From contig JAISTL010000275.1 in NCBI GenBank assembly GCA_031272615.1, positions 1 to 9,714 on the forward strand: DNA of 9,714 nucleotides, given 5' to 3'. Origin of the DNA: Methylobacteriaceae bacterium (lineage in GTDB: Bacteria > Pseudomonadota > Alphaproteobacteria > Rhizobiales > Beijerinckiaceae). The notes under the pieces were generated by a model. The model was not told where the DNA came from, did no database searches, and was given only the letters and a program-made list of their open reading frames with translations. Below, one piece after another: positions 1 through 6,275 of the stretch; position 1 is the first letter of the stretch; every line of letters starts with the position of its first letter. Both the position numbers and the translations under genes were made by a program.

Positions 1-130
1 AAAAGTGCATCTTACAGGCCGGACACAAGACTACACTCGACCAACTGTGGATCACGTCATTTTTAACTTGCCATACCGGGGCTGTCCACACAAGGCTTTG
101 TATTGCCTGTATTCTCTTGTTTTTACAATG

Positions 131-160
131 GGTTATCCTGAATTGCTTCGCTTTGCTCGT
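131..160 (-). repeat. Inverted copy of dispersed repeat core
   Basis: Read on the minus strand, this stretch gives CCACCCACGAG, then a variant of the core AACGAAGCAATCC, then AGG. It matches the second right-end copy (CACCCACGAGGAACGAAGCAATCC, 9676-9699) with a small internal insertion and a single substitution near the end. It is therefore a diverged copy in the opposite orientation. Similar 'CATTGCGAGGAACGAAGCAATC' sequences are widespread dispersed repeats in bacteria; that statement is from general knowledge and I cannot name the family. Confidence 0.5.
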
Positions 161-261
161 GGGTGGCGGCGGAGTGTGTGACAAGCGTTCGAGCGTTCCT
201 ACTCCATCGGTTGACGTGTCGTACCGGTGGAGCGGGCTGTAGCGTCCAGACTCTACCCCAT

Positions 262-288
262 GTCCACCAAGTCCACCCTGTCCACGTG
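262..288 (+). repeat. 9-bp minisatellite, left array (3 units)
   Basis: Three head-to-tail units are visible: GTCCACCAA, GTCCACCCT and GTCCACGTG. The preceding nine bases (CTACCCCAT) may be a decayed fourth unit. The same unit occurs in larger arrays at 6096-6150 (same orientation) and 9478-9549 (opposite orientation). Confidence 0.75.
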
Positions 289-356
289 AGCGGTTTTCGT
301 TCATCCTGTCGGCGCTGGTCGCTGAAAAGCGCTATCCGTATTGGTGGAAAACGCTC

Positions 357-1388
357 TCAACTCCCGACGAGCCGGGCGAAGGCCGGGTGGGAAACCACCA
401 GAATGGTCAGCGGGATGGAAATCATGCCGAGCAGGGTGGACAGCGACACCATCACTGAGGCGTATTCCTTGTCGGTGCGGTAGTATGCGGTCATCACCGC
501 CACCATGGTGCCCAACGGCAGCCCGGCCTGGATGGCGAACACCTGCATCATCAGCAGCGGCGGATGGATGAACATGTCGGCGACATCCGGCGGGAAGGCG
601 ATAAACGGGGTCAGCGCCCGCAGGATGAACAGGGTCGCGACAACGAGAACCGGCGACAGCAGGTGGCGCCCGATGAGGCCGAGAATGACGTCTCTGTCCG
701 GTTTCATCAACTCCCGGAATTTGACCTGCGACAGGGTGACGCCGACGAAAATCAGCGCCAGCGCCGTAGTCATTTCCCCGAGGTATTTGACGGTGTTGGC
801 GATGAAGCCCGGCAGGCGCACCTCATAAAACACCAGCGGCACGCCGAGGAGCAGGGCGAACAGCGGCGGCGTCATCATCTGCCTGATGGTGTGAAAACTG
901 AAAATCCGCGCCTTGTGGATGGGGGAATCCCGGCTGATGATGTAGTTGCCCGCCGTCCAGAAAAAGAAGGTGTTGCCGAAATAATAGAGCAGCACATAGG
1001 GGATGGACTGGGCGCCGAACAGGGTGATGCTCACCGGCAGGCCGATGAACATGGTGTTGGAGAATCCGAAGGACACCTGAAAGGCGCCGCGCCGCATCGA
1101 CGGAGGCGGGAACACAATGGCGCACACCCACGCGATGCCGTAGGTGAGGAAAATGGAGAGCACCGGAATCAGACAGCCGTAGAACAGCTGAATCAGCTTG
1201 TCATGGGTGAAGCCGGTGACGATGTTGTAAAACAGAAACGGCGGCAGGGCGATGTTGACCACGAATTGCGGCAGCGCCTTGCGCGTCTCCGGCCCGATGA
1301 TGTTGCGCCGCGCCAGGATATACCCCACCGAACCCATCAGCAGCAGGGTGAGGACACATTCGACGGCTTTTTCAAAGGCGATCCACAT
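357..1388 (-). CDS. AEC family permease (auxin efflux carrier-like), copy 1
   Basis: This 343-residue integral membrane protein belongs to the AEC (auxin efflux carrier, PIN-fold) transporter family. Bacterial members export or exchange small organic acids or amino acids; the substrate here cannot be read from sequence. About ten hydrophobic segments fill the chain. The two family-typical conserved stretches are visible: 'NTMFIGLPV' at residues 111-119 (first half) and 'QVFAIQAGLPLGTM' near 282-295 (second half). These carry the helix-breaking glycine and proline residues expected at the crossing helices. The start is supported by alignment with the neighbouring paralogue, which begins with nearly the same residues (MWxAFExAVECVLTL). 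The gene lies 27 bases downstream of copy 2 on the same strand, so the two are probably co-transcribed. The ribosome binding site is weak (only a GGA about 10 bases upstream), which fits a downstream cistron. Length is normal to slightly long for the family. Confidence 0.88.
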   Translation of the reverse strand: MWIAFEKAVECVLTLLLMGSVGYILARRNIIGPETRKALPQFVVNIALPPFLFYNIVTGFTHDKLIQLFYGCLIPVLSIFLTYGIAWVCAIVFPPPSMRRGAFQVSFGFSNTMFIGLPVSITLFGAQSIPYVLLYYFGNTFFFWTAGNYIISRDSPIHKARIFSFHTIRQMMTPPLFALLLGVPLVFYEVRLPGFIANTVKYLGEMTTALALIFVGVTLSQVKFRELMKPDRDVILGLIGRHLLSPVLVVATLFILRALTPFIAFPPDVADMFIHPPLLMMQVFAIQAGLPLGTMVAVMTAYYRTDKEYASVMVSLSTLLGMISIPLTILVVSHPAFARLVGS

Positions 1389-1415
1389 GCGGGTCTAATC
1401 CATACTGTCCTTGCG

Positions 1416-2420
1416 TTACATCAGCGATACAATCACCATGGTGACGGGAATGACAATCATCGACAGCAGCACCGACAGGGAAATCAGCACCGTGGCGAAG
1501 GAGATATCCAGTTGATAATAGGCGGAGAGCAGCGGGATCAGGGTACCGGCCGGCAGGCCCGCCTGGATGATGAACACCTGCAGCATCAGCGTGGACGGAT
1601 GCCCCCAAACGTCGGCCATGGCCGCCGGGAACGGGAAGAGTCCGGTGAGCCCCCCGGCGATGAGCGCCGCCGCGAACACCGATGCCGGGCACACCACGAA
1701 CCGCCCGAACATCACCAGCCAAATGTCGCGGTCTACCTTCAACTCGGAAAACCTGAGGTTCGAGAGGGTGACGCCGATGAAAATCATCGCCATCGCCGTG
1801 GTCATGGACCCCATATAATGCGCCGACGACAGCACAAAATTCGGCAGTGGCACGGAAAAGGCCACCAGAGTGAGGGCGAGGACCACCGCCACCATCGGCG
1901 GCGTTACCACCTGCTTGAGATTGCGCAGGGAAAACATCGGCACGCCGGCGAAGCGCGAGGCGCGGCTCAGCGAGTAATTGCCCACGGTCCAGAAAAAGGC
2001 CGTGTTGGCGAAATAATAGAGCAGCACATAGGGCACCGCCGCTTCGCCGAACAGCGTGATGTTGACCGGCATGCCGATGAGCATGGTGTTGGAGATGGAG
2101 CACGACAGCGCGAAGATCGAACGCCGCGCCTTGTCGAAGTTCAGCCAGCGCGCCGCCAGCGCCGCCAGAACAAAGGTCAGGGTGATGGACGCCGCCGGGA
2201 TGAACGAACCGTAAAACAAATGCACCAATTCATCGCGGGAAAAGCCGGTGTACACCGAATACAGGATGTAGGGCGGCAGGCAGAAATGCAGCACAAATCG
2301 CGGCAGCAACTTCCGGGTTTCATCGGCGACATGCCCGCGTTTTGCGAGTACGAAACCGACCATGCCGAGAAGAAACAGCGTGAGGACGCATTCCACCGCC
2401 CTCTCAAACGCGAGCCACAT
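1416..2420 (-). CDS. AEC family permease (auxin efflux carrier-like), copy 2
   Basis: This 334-residue protein is a paralogue of the permease immediately downstream. Aligned by eye, about half of residues match over roughly the first 150, and the pair stays gapless to about residue 229. Family signatures are the same: 'NTMLIGMPV' at 111-119 and 'QVFIIQAGLPAGTL' near 281-294, with about ten hydrophobic segments. It should sit in the cytoplasmic membrane and move a small anionic metabolite, but the substrate is unknown. It is the promoter-proximal gene of the pair. The start is fixed by a good ribosome binding site (AAGGTG, 8 bases upstream) and by the matching N-terminus of copy 1. It diverges from the solute-binding protein gene across a 233-base gap. 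Tandem duplication followed by divergence is the simplest explanation for the pair. Confidence 0.88.
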   Translation of the reverse strand: MWLAFERAVECVLTLFLLGMVGFVLAKRGHVADETRKLLPRFVLHFCLPPYILYSVYTGFSRDELVHLFYGSFIPAASITLTFVLAALAARWLNFDKARRSIFALSCSISNTMLIGMPVNITLFGEAAVPYVLLYYFANTAFFWTVGNYSLSRASRFAGVPMFSLRNLKQVVTPPMVAVVLALTLVAFSVPLPNFVLSSAHYMGSMTTAMAMIFIGVTLSNLRFSELKVDRDIWLVMFGRFVVCPASVFAAALIAGGLTGLFPFPAAMADVWGHPSTLMLQVFIIQAGLPAGTLIPLLSAYYQLDISFATVLISLSVLLSMIVIPVTMVIVSLM

Positions 2421-2428
2421 CGAAAGAA

Positions 2429-2434
2429 CACCTT
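2429..2434 (-). promoter_or_regulatory. Ribosome binding site of AEC copy 2
   Basis: AAGGTG on the minus strand lies 8 bases before the ATG at 2420. It is the only good Shine-Dalgarno match in the permease operon and supports the chosen start. Confidence 0.65.
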
Positions 2435-2488
2435 GAATATCACGCGAATCGGGCCGACGCCGACCAACGTGCGCCCCTATCTATCCCT

Positions 2489-2556
2489 TTTGCCGTCAGG
2501 GGCAAACAAACAATCAAGGGTTTCCGATAGGAAACACCGGGAGGATTGATTCTCCC
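2489..2556. promoter_or_regulatory. Cluster of three small hairpins in divergent intergenic region
   Basis: Three perfect stems lie side by side between the divergent genes. They are TTTGCC/GGCAAA (2489-2494 with 2501-2506), GTTTCC-GATA-GGAAAC (2520-2535) and GGGAG/CTCCC (2539-2543 with 2552-2556). Longer pairings also exist: CCCTT 2485-2489 with AAGGG 2516-2520, and CTATC 2481-2485 with GATAG 2526-2530, so alternative folds are possible. On the minus strand the cluster lies in the likely 5' leader of the permease operon. No T-tract follows in either direction, so these are not ordinary terminators. I do not recognise a known riboswitch class. The remainder of 2421-2653 shows no clear sigma-70 promoter that I would defend. 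Confidence 0.4.
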
Positions 2557-2641
2557 CCGCCCATCCCGCATGTTTTCCTTTATCCATCGGCGGTTTGCGT
2601 ATAGAGTGCCGGTTCGCTGATGTGTCATTTCACTGCCGCAC

Positions 2642-2647
2642 GAGGAA
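2642..2647 (+). promoter_or_regulatory. Ribosome binding site of the solute-binding protein gene
   Basis: GAGGAA lies 6 bases before the ATG at 2654 and supports that start. Confidence 0.65.
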
Positions 2648-2653
2648 CTGCCC

Positions 2654-4591
2654 ATGGCTGAATTGCCCCTGTATCCGTCATCCCCGCGTCTCCTGACCCG
2701 GCCATTCACCCGGCGCGGCGTGCTGGGCGGCGCGCTTGCCGTCGTCGGCGCCGCCTGGGTCCCGGCCCGGGGTGAGGCGCCGCGCCCGCTCGTATTACCC
2801 GCGCCGGCCCCCGGCTTCACCCGCACCCACGGTCTCTCCGCCTTCGGGGATTTGGCCATGCCGCCGGATTTCAGTCATTTCGCCTATGTCAACCCCGAGG
2901 CCCCCAAGGGCGGCGTCCTCATCCTGCAAGTGACGGCGGTGGGCGGAAACCAGAACTTCGACACCTTCAACACCTTGAACGCCTTCGTGTTCCGCGGTGA
3001 CGGCGCCGCCGGCATGGGCATGGTGTTCGACAGCCTGATGGCCGGGACCGCCGATGAACCCGACGCCCTGTACGGCCTCCTCGCCGGAGCCATCGATGTG
3101 TCCGACGACGCCCTTGTCTATCGCTATTTTCTGCGTCCGGAGGCGCGCTTCCACGACGGCTCGCCCGTCACCGCTTCCGATGTCGCCTTTTCCATCAACA
3201 TCATGAAGGAGAAGGGGCATTACATCTACCGCCAGGTTCTCCAGCACGTCGCGGAGGCGACAGCCGAGGCGCCGGATGTCTTTGTTGTCCGTCTCTCCCC
3301 CGAACGGATGCGTGACAGCCACCTCAACGTTGGCGGCATGCCGGTGTTTTCCGAGGCGTTCTGGCGGGGCAAGGATTTCGAGGCGGTGACGCTGGAGCGC
3401 CCGCTGGGCTCCGGCGGTTACAAGGTCGGCCGTTTCGAGCCCGGCCAATACATCGAGTTTGACCGCGTGCCGGACTATTGGGGCCGGGATTTGCCGGTGA
3501 ACATCGGCTCCGGCAATTTCGACACCGTGCGGTATGAATACTACCGGGAGCGCTCCATCGCCTTCGAGGCCTTCAAATCCGGTCGTATTTCCTATCACGA
3601 GGAGTACACCGCCCGCATCTGGGCCACGGGTTATGATTTCCCGGCGGTCAGGGAAGGGCGCATCGTGCGTGAAACCATTCCGAGCCGGGGGCCGTCGCCC
3701 ATCCAGGGCTGGCATTTCAACACCCGGCTGCCCAAATTCGCTGACCCGCGCGTACGCAAGGCCATCGGCCTGTGTTTCGATTTCGAGTGGGTCAACCGCA
3801 ACATCATGTTTGACAGCTACGAACGCACCATGTCGTATTTCCAGAACACCGACATGGAGGCCAGGGGGCTGCCCTCGCCGGAGGAACTGGCGTTGCTGGA
3901 ACCGTTCCGCGCCGGGCTTTCCCCTGAAGTGTTCGGTGAACCGTTCATCTGGCCGAAGTCCGACGGCTCCGGGCGGGACCGCGCCCTGCTGCGCCAGGCC
4001 AACGAGCTCTTCACCGCCGCCGGCTGCACTCGTTCCGGCAACCGCCTGCTGTTGCCGTCGGGCGAGCCGTTTTCCGTGGAATTCCTGGATTTCCAGCCCT
4101 CGTTTCAGCCGCATCTCAAATCGTTTCTTGACAATCTCCAGGCGCTTGGTGTCGACGCCACCTCGCGCATGGTCGACGCCTCCCAGTATCAGTTGCGGCT
4201 GCGCAATTTCGGATACGAAATCACCGGCCGCGCCATGGGCTCCAGCCCCACGCCCGGGGATTTCCTGGAAAACCTCTATTCCTCCGCCTCCGCCGAACAG
4301 AAGGGGTCCTACAACATCGCCGGCGTGCGCGAACCGGCGGTGGACGACTTGGTGCATCGCATCGCCCATGCCAAAACCCGCGACGAACTCACCATCGCCT
4401 GCCGGGCGCTCGACCGCGTGCTGCGCGCCGGCTATTATTGGGTGCCCATGTGGTTCAAGGCCGAAACCTGGGTGGCATGCTGGGACGAATTCTCCCGGCC
4501 GGAAACCCCGCCGCGCTTCGGCTCCGGCGCCCCCTTCACCTGGTGGTACGACGCCGGAAAGGCCAAGCGCGCCGGACGGGTGAAGGGATAA
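2654..4591 (+). CDS. YejA-like family 5 extracellular solute-binding protein
   Basis: This 645-residue protein is the periplasmic substrate-binding component of an oligopeptide-type ABC importer (SBP family 5, YejA/DppA/OppA group). The N-terminus reads as a twin-arginine leader: TRRGVL at residues 19-24, an Ala/Gly/Val-rich core to about 36, and probable cleavage near 38-42. The mature part opens with HGLSAFGDLAMPPDF (59-73) and 'NPEAPKGG', typical of the YejA subgroup. The family 5 signature follows around 157-181 (FLRPEARFHDGSPVTASDVAFS). The C-terminus ends with the usual tryptophan-rich segment (YYWVPMWFKAETW ... FTWWYDAG). Length is normal for the subgroup. YejA proteins commonly bind peptides imported by YejBEF, but no permease or ATPase subunit is encoded in the window, so this copy appears orphaned here. 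The ribosome binding site GAGGAA supports the start. The next gene begins 62 bases downstream on the same strand with no visible terminator, so read-through is possible. Confidence 0.9.
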   Translation: MAELPLYPSSPRLLTRPFTRRGVLGGALAVVGAAWVPARGEAPRPLVLPAPAPGFTRTHGLSAFGDLAMPPDFSHFAYVNPEAPKGGVLILQVTAVGGNQNFDTFNTLNAFVFRGDGAAGMGMVFDSLMAGTADEPDALYGLLAGAIDVSDDALVYRYFLRPEARFHDGSPVTASDVAFSINIMKEKGHYIYRQVLQHVAEATAEAPDVFVVRLSPERMRDSHLNVGGMPVFSEAFWRGKDFEAVTLERPLGSGGYKVGRFEPGQYIEFDRVPDYWGRDLPVNIGSGNFDTVRYEYYRERSIAFEAFKSGRISYHEEYTARIWATGYDFPAVREGRIVRETIPSRGPSPIQGWHFNTRLPKFADPRVRKAIGLCFDFEWVNRNIMFDSYERTMSYFQNTDMEARGLPSPEELALLEPFRAGLSPEVFGEPFIWPKSDGSGRDRALLRQANELFTAAGCTRSGNRLLLPSGEPFSVEFLDFQPSFQPHLKSFLDNLQALGVDATSRMVDASQYQLRLRNFGYEITGRAMGSSPTPGDFLENLYSSASAEQKGSYNIAGVREPAVDDLVHRIAHAKTRDELTIACRALDRVLRAGYYWVPMWFKAETWVACWDEFSRPETPPRFGSGAPFTWWYDAGKAKRAGRVKG

Positions 4592-4638
4592 AGGGTTTCG
4601 GCAATCACCATCAACAGGCCGGGCACTGTCCCGACGGG

Positions 4639-4644
4639 AAAGGA
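4639..4644 (+). promoter_or_regulatory. Ribosome binding site deciding the start of the first Sel1 gene
   Basis: AAAGGA lies 9 bases before the ATG at 4654. The open frame extends upstream to about 4438 inside the preceding gene, but that extension has no Sel1 character. The site supports the internal start. Confidence 0.55.
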
Positions 4645-4653
4645 CTGAGTATC

Positions 4654-5949
4654 ATGGCGCCATCCGATGAATTTTATGAGCTCCTGAAAGCCGCCGAAAC
4701 CGGCGACGCTGAGGCGCAGTTTAACCTTAGCGTCATGTATAGGGATGGCGAAGGCGCCCCCCGGGATCAGGCCGAGGTTGTGAAGTGGATTCGCAAGGCG
4801 GCGGAGCAGGGATATGTTTCGGCCGAATGTGCGATGGGCGAACTGTACGCTAACGGGATCGGCGTGGAGCAGGACTATGCCGAGGCGGTGAAGTGGTATC
4901 GGAAAGCGGCCGACAAGGGATACCAGCGGGGCGAATACCTGTTGGCTAATTCCTATATGATGGGTGAGGGCGTCAAGCCGGATCCTGCGGAAGCCGGGAA
5001 ATGGCTCCGGAAATCGGCGGATGGTTATCCGCTGGGTGAATACACGTTGGGCCTGATGTACCTCGCCGGCGAGGGTGTCCAGCGGGATGACGCCGAGGGG
5101 GTGAAGTGGGTCCGCAAGGCTGCGGAGCATGGGGAAAAGAGGGCTGAATACCAGTTGGGCCGCATATATCATGTCGGCGAGCTTGTCCCGCGGAATCATG
5201 CCGAGGCGGTGAAATGGTATCGCAAATCGGCGGAGCAGGGATACGTCGAGGGCGAAACCCTGTTGGGCGTTATGTACTACGAAGGCTGGGGTATTCAACA
5301 GGATTACGCCGAGGGGGTGAAGTGGTTTCGCAAGGCGGCGGCGCAGGGAGACCCGAATGCCTGGTATTATCTGGGATTGGCCCATGAAACCGGGCAGGGT
5401 GCGGCCATGGACATGGCCGAGGCACTCCGCTGGTATCGCAAATCGGCGGAGCAAACAGGCTTGATGAGCGGGAACGCCCAAACGGCGCTGGGCGACATGT
5501 ATTTCACCGGAAGCGGCGTGGCCCGTGATGATGCCGAGGCCGGCAAGTGGTATCGCAAAGCGGCGGACCAGGGCGACGCTTCGGCGCAATTCTGGTTGGG
5601 GAACCTGTATATGGGGCTGTTCGGCGATGAAAGGGATGAGGGTGAAGCACTGAAATGGTTCCGCAAGGCGGCAGACCAGGGCCATGCCAACGCCGAATTC
5701 ATGACCGGCCAGAGCTTCCATAAGGGACGCGGCACCCCGCCGGACTACACCGAAGCTCTGAAATGGTACCGGCGGGCGGCGGAACACGGAAGTATTCCCG
5801 CCGAATATGAGATAGGGACCATGTACCGCGACGGCCTCGGTGTTGATCCGGATGACACGGAAGCGGCGAACCGGTTCCGCAAGGCGGCGGAGCACGGGTC
5901 CACGGATGCCGGGACCGCGTTGGAACAGATGGAGAATCGTTTGCGTTGA
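4654..5949 (+). CDS. Cytoplasmic Sel1-like repeat protein
   Basis: The 431-residue product is almost entirely Sel1-like repeats (SLR, a TPR relative). There are eleven units of about 36 residues plus a partial C-terminal one, each following the pattern AEYxLGxMYxxGxGVxxDxAEAxKWYRKAAEQG. The chain should form an alpha-helical superhelix that serves as a protein-binding scaffold. Its partner is unknown. Unit 3 is one residue short ('KSADGYP') and the unit near residues 250-290 carries a short insertion ('EQTGLMSGN'). No signal peptide or membrane segment is visible, so a cytoplasmic location is likely. The start at 4654 is chosen because the Sel1-type sequence begins there ('FYELLKAAETGDAEAQ') and because of the ribosome binding site. 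It lies 62 bases after the solute-binding protein gene and is followed by a repeat element, then by a second Sel1 gene. SLR proteins act in signalling or in host interaction in different bacteria; neither role can be assigned from sequence. Confidence 0.88.
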   Translation: MAPSDEFYELLKAAETGDAEAQFNLSVMYRDGEGAPRDQAEVVKWIRKAAEQGYVSAECAMGELYANGIGVEQDYAEAVKWYRKAADKGYQRGEYLLANSYMMGEGVKPDPAEAGKWLRKSADGYPLGEYTLGLMYLAGEGVQRDDAEGVKWVRKAAEHGEKRAEYQLGRIYHVGELVPRNHAEAVKWYRKSAEQGYVEGETLLGVMYYEGWGIQQDYAEGVKWFRKAAAQGDPNAWYYLGLAHETGQGAAMDMAEALRWYRKSAEQTGLMSGNAQTALGDMYFTGSGVARDDAEAGKWYRKAADQGDASAQFWLGNLYMGLFGDERDEGEALKWFRKAADQGHANAEFMTGQSFHKGRGTPPDYTEALKWYRRAAEHGSIPAEYEIGTMYRDGLGVDPDDTEAANRFRKAAEHGSTDAGTALEQMENRLR

Positions 5950-6034
5950 CATGGCTGGGTGGTGATTCGCCCGGAGAATGCACGGGATATTTGATGGACA
6001 AGGGTGGACAAAGGTGCACGAAACCACCGGCTCT

Positions 6035-6090
6035 GCCGGTTGAAGTGTCCACGACGGGCGCCGCCGTCATTGCGGGGGACAAAGCATCCG
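6035..6090 (+). repeat. Dispersed repeat, middle copy (diverged)
   Basis: The copy begins with CCGGTTGA, continues with a 22-base middle, then GTCATTGCG (6066-6074) and a decayed core CGGGGGACAAAGCATCC. The spacing between CGGTTGA and GTCATTGCG is identical (22 bases) to that in the right-end copy at 9561-9619, which supports common descent. Confidence 0.6.
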
Positions 6091-6095
6091 GTCAA

Positions 6096-6150
6096 GTCCA
6101 CCTTTGTCCACCAAGTCCACCAAGTCCACCGTGTCCACCGTGTCCACCGA
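6096..6150 (+). repeat. 9-bp minisatellite, middle array (6 units)
   Basis: Six head-to-tail units of GTCCACCnn are visible. The first is 10 bases long (GTCCACCTTT), followed by GTCCACCAA twice, GTCCACCGT twice and GTCCACCGA, all exactly 9 bases apart. The orientation is the same as in the left array. Confidence 0.85.
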
Positions 6151-6219
6151 CAATTTTTCGCGGTTAAATCAATTGGAAAGGAATTTGTTCTAAAACAGGT
6201 CCCCGCGACATCCGCCGAC

Positions 6220-6240
6220 GCTCCAGGGCCGCGCTGGAGC
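6220..6240 (+). promoter_or_regulatory. 7-bp hairpin upstream of the second Sel1 gene
   Basis: GCTCCAG (6220-6226) and CTGGAGC (6234-6240) form a perfect stem with a 7-base loop, ending 35 bases before the ATG. No T-tract follows. It could be a leader hairpin or a regulator-binding inverted repeat. The AT-rich patch 6150-6196 just upstream is the likeliest promoter area, but I see no clear -35/-10 pair in it. Confidence 0.4.
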
Positions 6241-6275
6241 CGGTGATGGCAGGCGAACACAGGAGAGAGAGAGCC

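Larger units (their letters stand above)
1..356. other. Non-coding left flank with repeats
   Basis: No convincing gene is visible here. Open frames are short, and the longest one on the plus strand runs through the minisatellite and into the antisense of the permease C-terminus. The first 130 bases are less GC-rich than the rest. The stretch then holds an inverted copy of the dispersed repeat core (131-160), a 'CGGTTGA' word near 208-214 that also opens the other copies of the dispersed repeat, and three 9-bp minisatellite units (262-288). No T-tract terminator for the permease operon is apparent, although a weak 5-bp stem (GCGCT/AGCGC) lies around 313-333. Confidence 0.6.
5993..6150. repeat. 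Composite intergenic repeat element with inverted arms
   Basis: This 158-base element lies between the two Sel1 genes. Its left arm contains two or three GGTGGACAA-type units (about 5994-6016). Within that arm, GGTGGACAAAGGTG (6003-6016) is the exact reverse complement of 6099-6112 in the right arm. Between the arms are a 6-bp hairpin ACCGGC-TCT-GCCGGT (6026-6040) and a diverged copy of the dispersed repeat (6035-6090). The right arm is the start of the minisatellite at 6096-6150. The whole could fold into a long stem with an 82-base loop. Its layout recalls a small non-coding repeat or MITE-like element, but no target-site duplication was identified. Confidence 0.6.

Noticed and set aside
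163..483. A 106-codon plus-strand frame at the left edge
   Set aside because: It reads through the minisatellite and then the antisense of the permease C-terminus, so it is not a credible gene.
564..2549. A 661-codon plus-strand open frame across both AEC genes
   Set aside because: It is antisense to two well-supported membrane proteins, its product is an extreme Arg/His/Gln/Asp-rich chain (the mirror of hydrophobic codons), and no family is recognisable. It is an artefact of GC-rich codon usage.
2795..4369. A 524-codon minus-strand frame opposite the solute-binding protein gene
   Set aside because: It is the shadow of a clear SBP family 5 gene and shows no recognisable domain or convincing ribosome binding site.
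4435..6027. A 530-codon minus-strand frame with an apparent repetitive protein
   Set aside because: Its repeats (RRFAIPxxxLGxI type) are the antisense image of the Sel1 repeats. The same explanation covers the 498-codon frame at 6357-7853.
6026..6040. Intrinsic terminator of the first Sel1 gene (ACCGGC-TCT-GCCGGT)
   Set aside because: The stem is perfect but no T-tract follows, and it lies within the composite repeat element 77 bases after the stop codon.
6096..6150. CRISPR array
   Set aside because: The 9-base head-to-tail units have no unique spacers of 25-40 bases and there are no cas genes, so it is a minisatellite.
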